Origin: an uncultured Roseobacter sp.
GTDB taxonomy: Bacteria > Pseudomonadota > Alphaproteobacteria > Rhodobacterales > Rhodobacteraceae
Reading direction: 5' to 3'
NCBI RefSeq assembly: GCF_947496515.1
Contig: NZ_CANMDB010000015.1
Coordinates: 1 to 64,000, forward strand
Length of the DNA stretch: 64,000 bases
How positions within the stretch are numbered: position 1 is the stretch's first letter; every line of letters begins with the position of its first letter. The notes below the pieces were generated by a model, which was given only the letters and a program-made list of their open reading frames with translations, did not search any database and was not told the DNA's origin. Of this stretch, positions 1 through 6,729 are shown in pieces. A program made the translations under genes and the position numbers.

Positions 1-48
1 CACCGAGAGCCCCCCGCCCCGCAGGGGACCGCGCGCAACCGACAGTGC

Positions 49-72
49 AAAGGCCGCCACCGGGCGGCCTTT
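49..72 (+). terminator. Hairpin terminator at the left edge
   Basis: A perfect 10-bp stem (AAAGGCCGCC, 49-58, with GGCGGCCTTT, 63-72) encloses a 4-nt loop. The stem begins with A and ends with T, so it could stop transcription from either side. It probably ends a gene that lies left of the window. Confidence 0.7.
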
Positions 73-763
73 GTCACCTTGTCACGAGAGCGGACCCCGG
101 TGCGCGAGCCCCTCGCCCCGCACACCGCATGTGCGGCACCAGCGGCAGGAGGTCCGCAGCACCCGGTTGCAGTCTGAGACCCCAATGCCATCAGCCCCGC
201 TCGTGCGCGGCCTACCGTAATTTGCGCCGATCACGCGGCCCTGCGGCCCGTGACCCTCACGAACAGCGCCACAAAACTCAGCATCAGCGGGCTGCGCTCA
301 TCGTGGCATGTGCCGCCAGTTTCGTACCATATGTGCCACACTCACAATCGCCGATCCCCTACGATCACTGCAAGCAAAAGAACCGCCCCAAGACACAACA
401 CCGGGGCCGGTTTGGGTTCAGCATCGGCGCGCATGAGTGGACGGTGCCCAGCGAAGCGTGGCGTGTAAGGAAGATGCGCTACACGGGCCAAGCGGATGAT
501 AAAGAGAACGGCGAAAGTGCTACTTTGTGTGCTGTAGGGCAGTCTGCGGTGTCAGTTGCCTTCAGGATTATGGTGCAGCTGGGCAGGTATAGCCGGGCTG
601 TTGTCCCGGTAGTGATCGCGCAAAAACCGCCAAAAGCAGCGGCGGCAGGCATGGGTTCAGCCTACGACAACCTCAACCACCAATGCTGAGTGACCTTGGG
701 TGATCAGCTCGGTCAAAGAACCACGCTTTCTACATCGCGGACATCCTGTGGCGTAAAGCAAGA
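73..763. other. Gene-poor stretch, nothing recognised
   Basis: The long frame across this interval has no family resemblance and an odd composition rich in Arg, His, Gln and Cys, typical of a chance reading frame. I could not find a decayed gene in any frame. A 30-codon frame on the minus strand (342-434) encodes a short hydrophobic peptide, but it has no ribosome binding site, so I do not call it. Confidence 0.5.
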
Positions 764-790
764 CGGCCCCGGGCAACGCACCCGGGGCCG
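764..790 (-). terminator. GC-rich hairpin terminator
   Basis: A 10-bp perfect stem (CGGCCCCGGG, 764-773, with CCCGGGGCCG, 781-790) has a 7-nt loop. Read on the minus strand it is followed by TCTTGCTTT, a weak T-tract. It therefore suits the small minus-strand ORF that ends 40 bp upstream. Confidence 0.6.
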
Positions 791-829
791 CTCTACTTAA
801 CCAGCAGCAAGAAAACGCTGCCGTACTCG

Positions 830-967
830 TCACCGTCTCCTGTGATCCTCCGGCGCCCCGCTCTCGGAGCTGGCCAAGGTGCGCGATGTGCGCTCCTGAC
901 CATCGGTGGCCACCGCTGCGAGAATAATGCCCGCGCCCGCGATGAAGGAGATGAACTTCAAATGCAT
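830..967 (-). CDS. Small secreted or membrane peptide (45 aa), unknown
   Basis: This is a 45-codon ATG-to-TGA frame. It starts MHLKFISFIAGAGIILAAVA, a charged start followed by a hydrophobic run that resembles a signal peptide or a single membrane helix. The rest is a short hydrophilic tail rich in Ser, Arg and acidic residues. A strong hairpin with a partial T-tract follows 40 bp downstream in the same direction, which supports a short transcription unit. I do not recognise a family and the ribosome binding site is weak. It may instead be part of the leader of something else. Confidence 0.45.
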   Translation of the reverse strand: MHLKFISFIAGAGIILAAVATDGQERTSRTLASSESGAPEDHRRR

Positions 968-1180
968 CTTTCTGCTATCCTGACGTGCGACCCGTCTGAG
1001 GGGCCGCCCAAAAGCCTGTCTTCAAAAAGCCCCGGCGTGAATTTCCGACGCTTGAGGCTGTCATTGCAGAAAACGGGTGACTGAACTGTGAACAGGATCA
1101 CGTAAAGCGCTTTTTCTGATGTGGGATTGCAGATTTTTTTGCGCTAATGCTCCACCGAACGTTGCCAGAGGAAGAAACCC

Positions 1181-1837
1181 ATGCCGTTTCCGGATCCGAT
1201 GACACCGCACCCGGTGACTTTGCCGGATGGGAGTGCGCTGCGGAACAACGTCTTTCTGAAAGCGGTGATCGACCATCCGCGGATCGAGGTCGGCGAGTAC
1301 ACTTACGCGAATGATTTTGACCCGCCGTCAGAAACCGCTGGCTGGGCAGGCCGGATTGCCCCGTATCTCTTTCCCTCCGCCCGGGATCGGTTGATCATCG
1401 GGAAATTCGGGCAGTTTGCCCATGGCGTGCGCTTCATCACGTCCGGTGCAAATCATGATATGCGGGGTGTCTCGACGTTTCCTTTCGCCATCCATGATCC
1501 GGCCCGTTTCGGGGGGTATATGGCCACGCTGCCGCCGGGGCGCGATACCATTGTGGGGCACGACGTCTGGATTGGTACGGACGCCCGGATCCTGCCCGGT
1601 GCCCGGATCGGATCTGGTGTGATCATCGGCGCCGCGGCCGTGGTGGGCGGGACCGTCCCGGACTACAGTGTTGTCGTGGGCAACCCGGGCAGGGTCATCC
1701 GGCAGCGCTTTGACAGCGATACCACACGCAGGCTGATGGCGCTCGCGTGGTGGGACTGGCCGATAGACCGGATCCTGAAGCACGAAGGGTTGATTGCCGG
1801 CGGAGATATCGATGCTTTGGAGGCTGTCGCTGTCTAG
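1181..1837 (+). CDS. CatB/Vat-type hexapeptide acetyltransferase
   Basis: A 218-aa protein of the xenobiotic acetyltransferase class of left-handed beta-helix enzymes, which move an acetyl group from acetyl-CoA to a hydroxyl. The segment TSGANHDM near residue 92 matches the active-site region with the catalytic His of this class. Hexapeptide repeats (IVGHDVWIG, ILPGARIG, VIIGAAAVV, VVVGNPGRVIR) fill residues 123-172. The start follows GAGGAA at a good distance. It stands alone, followed by tRNA-Trp. Family members include chloramphenicol and streptogramin acetyltransferases, but most chromosomal homologues have unknown substrates, so a resistance role should not be assumed. Confidence 0.85.
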   Translation: MPFPDPMTPHPVTLPDGSALRNNVFLKAVIDHPRIEVGEYTYANDFDPPSETAGWAGRIAPYLFPSARDRLIIGKFGQFAHGVRFITSGANHDMRGVSTFPFAIHDPARFGGYMATLPPGRDTIVGHDVWIGTDARILPGARIGSGVIIGAAAVVGGTVPDYSVVVGNPGRVIRQRFDSDTTRRLMALAWWDWPIDRILKHEGLIAGGDIDALEAVAV

Positions 1838-1946
1838 GATCATCGACTGTGAGGCGTCGGATACGACGACTGCTGGCTTTTTGGCATGGTGCAGATGGAT
1901 CCCCCTTGAACCTGAGCCTATTTCCGACTACGCCCACAGACGGCGA

Positions 1947-2022
1947 AGGGGTTTAGCTCAGTTGGTAGAGCATCGGTCTCCAAAACCGAGGGTCGTGGGT
2001 TCGAGTCCCTCAGCCCCTGCCA
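1947..2022 (+). tRNA. tRNA-Trp (CCA anticodon)
   Basis: A 76-nt cloverleaf with encoded CCA. The acceptor AGGGGTT pairs with AGCCCCT, the D-arm GCTC..GAGC and the T-arm GGGTTCGAGTCCC are intact, and the anticodon loop CTCCAAA gives CCA. A possible -35 element TTGAAC lies at 1906-1911, but the -10 is poor. A 14-bp palindrome (GGTCCAATTGGACC) follows the 3' end at once. secE and nusG, which often follow trnW in alphaproteobacteria, are not downstream. Confidence 0.97.
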
Positions 2023-2341
2023 AACGGTCCAATTGGACCTGCTCGCCGTGAAGCCCAAACTGGTGCCTCCTTTGGCACACTTCTCCCAACTTGATCCGTA
2101 CAGCCCGCGCGACGGGTTGATGCTCGGGCTGCGCAAGCCGCTTCCCACCGGAGCTGGACCCCGTGGACACTCACTGGTTTGGCCCCGTGATAGACTGCTA
2201 TTGTGCGGGTGGTGTCCGGCTTATTCGGCTCATCAGAGAGTTGTGCCAAGAATCCCTGCAAAAAAACGCAGCGATAGCTCACGATGCGGCGGGACACCCA
2301 GATGACACATTCAGCCGTCTCTTTCATGCAAAAAGCGACTG
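2023..2341. other. Gene-free segment after tRNA-Trp
   Basis: The overlapping frames here have no recognisable protein character. Apart from the 14-bp palindrome next to the tRNA I see nothing. It leads into the left repeat of the decayed element. Confidence 0.5.
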
Positions 2342-2468
2342 TGGCGCGGATGATAAGAGAGAACTGGAACCAAGCGCTCTCATCGTTTCCTCGAAACGAC
2401 TGCCGCATGACTCCATTGCGCCGAGCTTCGTCGCTTTTGTCCACAGCGACTGTGGTGCCCGGGAGAGG
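2342..2468 (+). repeat. Left copy of 127-bp direct repeat (att-like)
   Basis: This segment aligns without gaps to 4355-4481. I count 15 mismatches in 127 positions, about 88% identity, in the same orientation. Its right end, TGGTGCCCGGGAGAGG, matches the 3' end of tRNA-Leu(CAG) at one mismatch in 16, and similarity fades in the next ten bases where the T-arm would be. The hairpin that follows the tRNA (GTCGCT..AGCGAC) is kept. It is either an attachment-site copy left by an element inserted at the tRNA 3' end or a decayed duplicate of the tRNA tail. Confidence 0.8.
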
Positions 2469-2490
2469 CATTGAAGCTCTGTCTCGTGTT

Positions 2491-2566
2491 GTGTCAGGCT
2501 GTTTAAACCGAGGTCTAAATTGATTGATTTCAGATGGTTGCTGTTTCAACTGGTGTCAGGCTGTTT
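2491..2566 (+). repeat. Pair of 14-bp direct repeats
   Basis: GTGTCAGGCTGTTT occurs exactly at 2491-2504 and 2553-2566, 62 bp apart. The pair lies between the left att-like repeat and the integrase remnant, where arm-type binding sites of tyrosine recombinases often lie. The function is inferred from position only. Confidence 0.5.
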
Positions 2567-2609
2567 CATCCTACGCCACATTTAGAGGTGGATATGCGGG
2601 TGGATAGAA

Positions 2610-2765
2610 TTGGCCAGGCCCAAACGCAAACTCACGGCAAGCGCACTCAAAACTTTGGACGCTGCGAAGCACTCAGATGGTAGTGGCCTGTAGTTTCACA
2701 AGCGCAAGGACGGAGGGGCGCAGTAGTTCCTCCGCTATACCCTCTAGTCGGCAACGTCTTGCCGA
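2610..2765 (+). pseudogene. P4-type tyrosine integrase, N-terminal remnant with three TAG stops
   Basis: Read from TTG at 2610, the frame gives LARPKRKLTASALKTLDA, then AKHSDGSGL, stop, FHKRKDGGAQ, stop, FLRYTL, stop. This is the N-terminal (DUF4102-like) pattern of P4-family integrases: KLT near the start, then DGxGL, a positively charged strand, and a W/F-RY strand ending at a Gly. The first two TAG codons fall where the family has Trp (GLW, QWF), as expected from TGG to TAG changes. Homology fades after about 50 codons and there is no catalytic domain. It marks the inner edge of the old element flanked by the 127-bp repeats. Confidence 0.75.
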
Positions 2766-2928
2766 TTGTGTTCCCTTATTTTAGAATATCTTCGGTGCCC
2801 GTCGCACGCCCTCATTCATCAAGAGCCTCCTATTGGTGGATCGCGCGAGGTGGTCTGCGAGCGTCGAACTGTATTTCGGCGTTAGCTTAAGAGAAGTGAC
2901 ATATGGCACTATGTTCTTGGCCGAAGCC

Positions 2929-2990
2929 GGTAAGTGCTTGCGCTTACCAGCGTTACCGGTTTGGCAAGTGGGAAACTGTTGTTTCCCACT
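2929..2990. other. Two adjacent stem-loops
   Basis: GGTAAGTGC (2929-2937) pairs with GCGCTTACC (2940-2948) with one G-U. AGTGGGAAAC (2967-2976) pairs perfectly with GTTTCCCACT (2981-2990) around a TGTT loop. Neither has a T-tract. They lie in the low-GC core of the decayed element, where frames on both strands (for example a TTG-started minus frame, 2781-3215) look non-coding. They may be the remains of a structured RNA or a recombination site. Confidence 0.45.
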
Positions 2991-3175
2991 GCCGTTCATA
3001 TCCTTCGCGCTAGAGGGATACAGACCCTGCGAAGGTAGAGTGTACCAATGCGATGGGCGCCGCCTAACTCGGAACCCTAATGTTAGACAATCCAATTCGC
3101 TCACCACAAAGATCAGCGCTTCATTCTGAGTCAAATCTGCAAAAATAGAAATGATGTCTTCGAAGTATGCGGATC

Positions 3176-3343
3176 TCAATGCCAAGAGAGTGTCTGATCC
3201 AGACCACCCGGCCAAATCTTGTGTGTCTGAGGGATAGCGATAGCATTCGCATCGCCAGCCATCTCCAGCGCCTCTCCCATGATGCCAGCCAAGGCATAGC
3301 CCTGTCTCGGGTGGTTAAGTAGCTTCTGCGGCGAGAGCGGCAA
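3176..3343 (-). other. Possible gene fragment inside the decayed element
   Basis: A 55-codon minus-strand frame ends at TGA (3176-3178) and opens at TTG or earlier. It has a balanced, protein-like composition, including the stretch GYALAGIMGEALEMAGDANA. There is no good start or ribosome binding site and I do not recognise a family. It is more likely the tail of a lost gene than an active one. Confidence 0.25.
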
Positions 3344-3550
3344 ACGTAGGATCTCTAGACATCGTGGTTCCCCGAGCTGCCCGGTGATGGGGGTTTGTGG
3401 AACGCGGAGTGCGTAGTTGGGAAGTCAGGATTTTGGCCGATTTTAACTAAAAGTTAAATTAAATCGGCGGTTGGCTCGATGGTCAGCTATATTTCTGCAA
3501 CCAGCTGGCCAAGCGAAGACGCAAGGCCAGGTTAAGCGTCGGAGAAAGCT

Positions 3551-3877
3551 ATGGCTGTGCAACTGCATGAGATTCTACTGCGTGATATTGGCCAGCCGAC
3601 GAGCTTGGGGCCCTTGTTCAACGACCAGCAACGGAACGAAATGATATTGGAGCGCATGCAGGCTGAAAGACTTCTGGCGGCTTGTACCCTCGACAACGTG
3701 GGATCACTGGTCGATGTTTTGGGCGCGGTCTTGAAAAGACGTTCGACAACGATGCCTGGTGCGAAAAACTTAGATGATGAGTTACATGTCATATATCGAG
3801 CGTTTCGATCAGAACTCGCGTACGATGAAGTTGATGTCGTAATGGCCAGCAAAGATCACGAGTGGGAAGAGTTCTGA
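3551..3877 (+). CDS. Hypothetical protein (108 aa), cargo of the decayed element
   Basis: A 108-aa acidic, Leu-rich protein, probably mostly helical, with no membrane segment. GGAG lies 8 nt before the ATG and an inverted repeat follows the stop, so the unit looks intact in contrast to its decayed surroundings. Upstream (about 3440-3475) is an AT-rich potential hairpin. I do not recognise the family. Its position between the integrase remnant and tRNA-Leu suggests it came in as cargo. Confidence 0.6.
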   Translation: MAVQLHEILLRDIGQPTSLGPLFNDQQRNEMILERMQAERLLAACTLDNVGSLVDVLGAVLKRRSTTMPGAKNLDDELHVIYRAFRSELAYDEVDVVMASKDHEWEEF

Positions 3878-3886
3878 TCGTTTGCA

Positions 3887-3920
3887 GTTGCTCTGCGGCT
3901 TTGCATGACTGTAGAGCAAC
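3887..3920 (+). terminator. Inverted repeat after the 108-aa gene
   Basis: GTTGCTCT (3887-3894) and AGAGCAAC (3913-3920) form an 8-bp stem with an 18-nt loop, starting about 10 bp after the stop codon. There is no T-tract, so termination is only plausible. Confidence 0.4.
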
Positions 3921-3957
3921 GTCGGATGCTAGCAGCCCTTCGAGCCAAAGCTCCCAT

Positions 3958-4185
3958 TCAGTCAGCTAGGTAAGCAAGTATCTCCTTTGCAGTCACCGCT
4001 CCAATGCCGAACATGCGGTTCCCTATATGCGCTTCAACGCATTCATGCAGTAGGTGCCGCAGCTCGCATACTGAATAAATGTCGTTCTTGGCCAGCGCCC
4101 GCTTTTTACTTACCTTCATAACGATGCGGACCCATTTGGTATTGGCGGCCACACGTCTGGCAAGTGGCCAGAAATCCAATGTCAT
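3958..4185 (-). CDS. Doubtful small ORF (75 aa)
   Basis: An ATG-started frame with a basic N-terminal half and a reasonable C-terminal half (FGIGAVTAKEILAYLAD). A stop lies just upstream in frame, so ATG 4185 is the earliest start, but no clear ribosome binding site precedes it. In an overlapping minus-strand frame the same DNA reads CQTCGRQYQM, a zinc-ribbon-like string resembling the protein at 57026-57286. This may therefore be a frameshifted remnant of a small Cys-rich protein. Confidence 0.35.
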   Translation of the reverse strand: MTLDFWPLARRVAANTKWVRIVMKVSKKRALAKNDIYSVCELRHLLHECVEAHIGNRMFGIGAVTAKEILAYLAD

Positions 4186-4354
4186 GATCTGCTGGCTTCA
4201 ACAGGCTCCCCACTTCTGTGAGAAAGATATACAGCAGAGCAGTCCTTGCTGTGTCACACTGTGAGGAAGGCAGCGCAGAGGTGGACAGCGGGATGGATGG
4301 AGACCTCGCAAATCCCTTTAGAGAATTGTTTTTACTAGCTTGTTTTTCAAGAAA
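4186..4354. other. Non-coding tail of the decayed element
   Basis: Slightly AT-rich sequence between the doubtful ORF and the right repeat. I see no gene, promoter or hairpin worth naming. Confidence 0.5.
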
Positions 4355-4481
4355 TGGTGCGGATGAGAAGAGAGAACCAGAACCAAGCGCTCTCATCGTT
4401 TTTTCGAAACGACTGCCGCGTGACACCATTGTGAATAGCTTCGTCGCTTTTATCCAAAGCGACTGTGGTGCCCAGGAGAGG
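4355..4481 (+). repeat. Right copy of 127-bp direct repeat, overlapping tRNA-Leu
   Basis: Ungapped partner of 2342-2468, offset 2,013 bp. The last 16 bases are the 3' end of the minus-strand tRNA-Leu, including its CCA. The other 111 bp lie downstream of the tRNA and contain two hairpins that would form in the tRNA-Leu transcript (TCGTTT..AAACGA and GTCGCTTT..AAAGCGAC). This copy is probably the original chromosomal site because it joins an intact tRNA. Confidence 0.85.
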
Positions 4482-4551
4482 ACTCGAACCTCCACGTCCA
4501 TACAGACACTAGCACCTGAAGCTAGCGCGTCTACCATTCCGCCACCTGGGC
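4466..4551 (-). tRNA. tRNA-Leu (CAG anticodon)
   Basis: An 86-nt class II tRNA with encoded CCA. The acceptor GCCCAGG pairs with CCTGGGC, the anticodon stem CTAGC/GCTAG holds loop TTCAGGT (anticodon CAG), and a long variable arm precedes GGTTCGAGTCC. Its 3' end coincides with the right end of the 127-bp direct repeat, the usual target position of tRNA-specific integrases. Confidence 0.96.
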
Positions 4552-4722
4552 AGGTGTCGTGAAACGTGGATTTAAGCCCATGTTTGGGGGGTGTCAAACG
4601 GAAAGTCGCCGTTTTTTCAGGCTTGGGCGATAGGGCGTGCAAGCGCTCTGCGCTGATTTGCGCCTTGTCTCAGGTAGGGGGCGGCGATACATCCAACAGA
4701 AGCACAAAATGAGGGTCGCACT

Positions 4723-5706
4723 ATGTCCAAGTTGGTCACGATTTACGGTGGGTCTGGCTTTGTCGGGCGATATATTGCGAGACGCATGGCCAAGGCAGGT
4801 TGGCGGGTGCGTGTTGCCGTGCGCCGCCCCAATGAGGCGATTTTTGTCAAACCCTACGGTGTGGTTGGTCAGGTCGAACCGGTGCTGTGCAATATTCGCG
4901 ATGATACATCCGTCCGGGCGGTGATGTCGGGTGCGGATGCGGTGGTCAACTGTGTCGGCATCCTCGCTGAAAGTGGCAAGAACCAGTTTGAAGCGGTGCA
5001 GGCCGAAGGTGCGGCCCGCGTGGCGCGCATCGCAGCGGAAGAGGGTGTGACCGCTTTGGTCCAGCTCTCTGCGATCGGCGCGGATGCGGGGTCTGCCAGC
5101 GAGTACGCGCGGACCAAGGCCGCGGGCGAGGCGGCGGTGCTGGAGCATATGCCCCAAGCGGTGATCCTGCGGCCGTCAATTGTTTTCGGAGCAGAGGATC
5201 AGTTCTTCAACCGCTTTGCTTCCATGGCGCGGTTCGGCCCCGTGCTGCCGGTTGTTGGCGCTGAAACACGCTTTCAACCTGTTTACGTGGACGACGTCGC
5301 CAAAGCGGCGGAGCTGGCGCTGACGGGAAAAGCAGCGCCGGGCATCTACGAACTGGGCGGGCCCGATGTGGCGAGTTTTCGCGCGTTGATGGAGCAGATG
5401 CTGAAGGTGATCCACCGGCGTCGCCTGGTGCTCAACGTGCCGTTCTTTGCGGCGCGGATCATGGCCTTTGGTTTTGATATGCTGCAGACCCTGTCGCTGG
5501 GGCTTTTTACCAACGGCATGATCACCCGGGATCAGGTGCGCAATCTGGCCAATGACAATGTGGTCAGCGACGGCGCGCGCGGGTTTGCGGAGTTGGGGAT
5601 CACGCCCACATCCATGGCGTCGGTGTTGCCGGAGTATCTGTGGCGCTTCCGTCCGTCGGGTCAGTATGATGCCATCAAGGATTCCGCCAAGAACCTGCGC
5701 ACTTAG
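4723..5706 (+). CDS. NDUFA9-like complex I-associated NAD(P)-binding protein
   Basis: A 327-aa atypical short-chain dehydrogenase. The Rossmann motif GGSGFVG (residues 9-15) is at the N-terminus, followed by VNCVG and by a YARTKAAGE segment in the position of the YxxxK motif. The family contains the NDUFA9 subunit of mitochondrial complex I and alphaproteobacterial homologues, which bind NADPH structurally rather than as active dehydrogenases. GAGGG precedes the ATG. It is tail-to-tail with uppP, with a 4-bp overlap of the two coding ends. No complex I genes are nearby, so the complex I link rests on the family. Confidence 0.85.
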   Translation: MSKLVTIYGGSGFVGRYIARRMAKAGWRVRVAVRRPNEAIFVKPYGVVGQVEPVLCNIRDDTSVRAVMSGADAVVNCVGILAESGKNQFEAVQAEGAARVARIAAEEGVTALVQLSAIGADAGSASEYARTKAAGEAAVLEHMPQAVILRPSIVFGAEDQFFNRFASMARFGPVLPVVGAETRFQPVYVDDVAKAAELALTGKAAPGIYELGGPDVASFRALMEQMLKVIHRRRLVLNVPFFAARIMAFGFDMLQTLSLGLFTNGMITRDQVRNLANDNVVSDGARGFAELGITPTSMASVLPEYLWRFRPSGQYDAIKDSAKNLRT

Positions 5707-6506
5707 CTGTAGGCGTAAGCCAGCAGGATGACGCCGAGCACCACGCGGTAGATGACGTAAGGCGTAAAGCTGACGCTGCGCAGCAGGCGCATCATCAGGA
5801 TCAGGGCCAAGAGGGCGGCGGCAAAGGCGAAGACCGCCGCGATCAGCCCATCGCGCATCAGCGCCCAGTCCGCCTGACCGGCCACATCGACGCCCAGCAC
5901 AAGGCCGGAGGCCGCGATGGTGGGGATAGACATGAGCATGGCGAGCTTGGCCGCCCCTTCACGCCCGTAGCCCAGCTTGCGCGCCGCCGTGATCGTGATG
6001 CCCGACCGGGAGGTGCCGGGGATCAGTGCCAGCATCTGCGCCAGCCCCATCAGGAAAGCGTCGCGCAGGTGCCAGTCGCCGGCCTGCGCCGTCTCGGCGC
6101 CGGTCTTGTCCGCCCAATAGAGCACGATGCCAAAGCCCAGCATGGTCCAGCCAATCACCGCGACGGACCGCATCATCTGGTCGACCCCGGTGAGCTTGAT
6201 GGCGATGCCTGCGAGCACCACGGGAACCGTGGCCACCGCGAGGCAGAGGGCGAGGCGCGCGCCATCGGTGTCCACGCGCCCGCACAGCAGACGGACGCTG
6301 CCCGCGAGGGCGATTTTGACGTCGGACCAGAAATAGAGTACAACCGCAAAGAGAGTTCCCACATGCACCGCCACGTCGATGGCCAGGCCCTGGTCGTCCC
6401 AGTTCGTCACTGATGGCAGCAGAACGAGGTGGCCGGAGGAGCTGACGGGCAGAAACTCCGTCAGGCCCTGGATGGCCGCGACGACGAAAAGCTGAAAAAG
6501 CGTCAT
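5703..6506 (-). CDS. uppP: Undecaprenyl-diphosphatase UppP (BacA)
   Basis: A 267-aa polytopic membrane protein that removes a phosphate from undecaprenyl diphosphate to recycle the lipid carrier for peptidoglycan and other envelope polymers. The two family signatures are present: QGLTEFLPVSSSGHL (13-27) and PGTSRSGIT (163-171), which supply the catalytic Glu, Ser and Arg. Length and the spread of about eight membrane helices are normal. It is transcribed away from gltD, sharing the 180-bp intergenic region upstream. Resistance to bacitracin is a known overexpression effect of the family, not something shown here. Confidence 0.95.
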   Translation of the reverse strand: MTLFQLFVVAAIQGLTEFLPVSSSGHLVLLPSVTNWDDQGLAIDVAVHVGTLFAVVLYFWSDVKIALAGSVRLLCGRVDTDGARLALCLAVATVPVVLAGIAIKLTGVDQMMRSVAVIGWTMLGFGIVLYWADKTGAETAQAGDWHLRDAFLMGLAQMLALIPGTSRSGITITAARKLGYGREGAAKLAMLMSIPTIAASGLVLGVDVAGQADWALMRDGLIAAVFAFAAALLALILMMRLLRSVSFTPYVIYRVVLGVILLAYAYS

Positions 6507-6613
6507 TGAGAATCCCCGACCGGTGCTCTGCTGCCGTGGTATAAACAGTCAGAATCAAAAGGAAAGTCCCGGCAATAGGGCCGGATCGGAACCTTTTTCG
6601 ACGATTTTCTACT

Positions 6614-6643
6614 TTGACGCACGCGGTAGCCAAAAAAATAATC
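6614..6643 (+). promoter_or_regulatory. Predicted sigma-70 promoter of gltD
   Basis: TTGACG (6614-6619) is followed after 17-18 bp by AATAATC, a good -35/-10 pair. It lies about 85 bp before the gltD ATG. I see no clear NtrC or Lrp-like operator beside it. Confidence 0.5.
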
Positions 6644-6729
6644 CTACAAAGGACAGCATTGCTGACTTTATTTCCCCGGCGACATGATTTATGCGTGCGG
6701 TTCCGGAGTTTTGGTGGAGGCAGCAGCCC

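Noticed and set aside
342-434. 30-aa hydrophobic peptide frame on the minus strand
   Set aside because: It has no ribosome binding site or terminator and is short enough to be chance.
45-689. 214-aa open frame at the left edge
   Set aside because: Composition is unlike a protein of this genome, with no ribosome binding site, family pattern or conserved motif; high-GC DNA produces such frames by chance.
1181-1837. Chloramphenicol resistance gene
   Set aside because: The CatB/Vat fold is clear, but chromosomal homologues of this class often act on other substrates; the sequence gives no basis for a resistance claim.
2610-2765. Amber codon reassignment or pyrrolysine in the integrase frame
   Set aside because: All other genes use TAG, TAA and TGA as stops normally, and two of the three TAGs sit at family Trp positions, so nonsense mutation is simpler.
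3063-3090. Integron attC-like cores GCCTAAC and GTTAGAC
   Set aside because: The two 7-mers match the attC core consensus, but they are only 13 bp apart, far shorter than a real attC, and there is no cassette structure or integron integrase.
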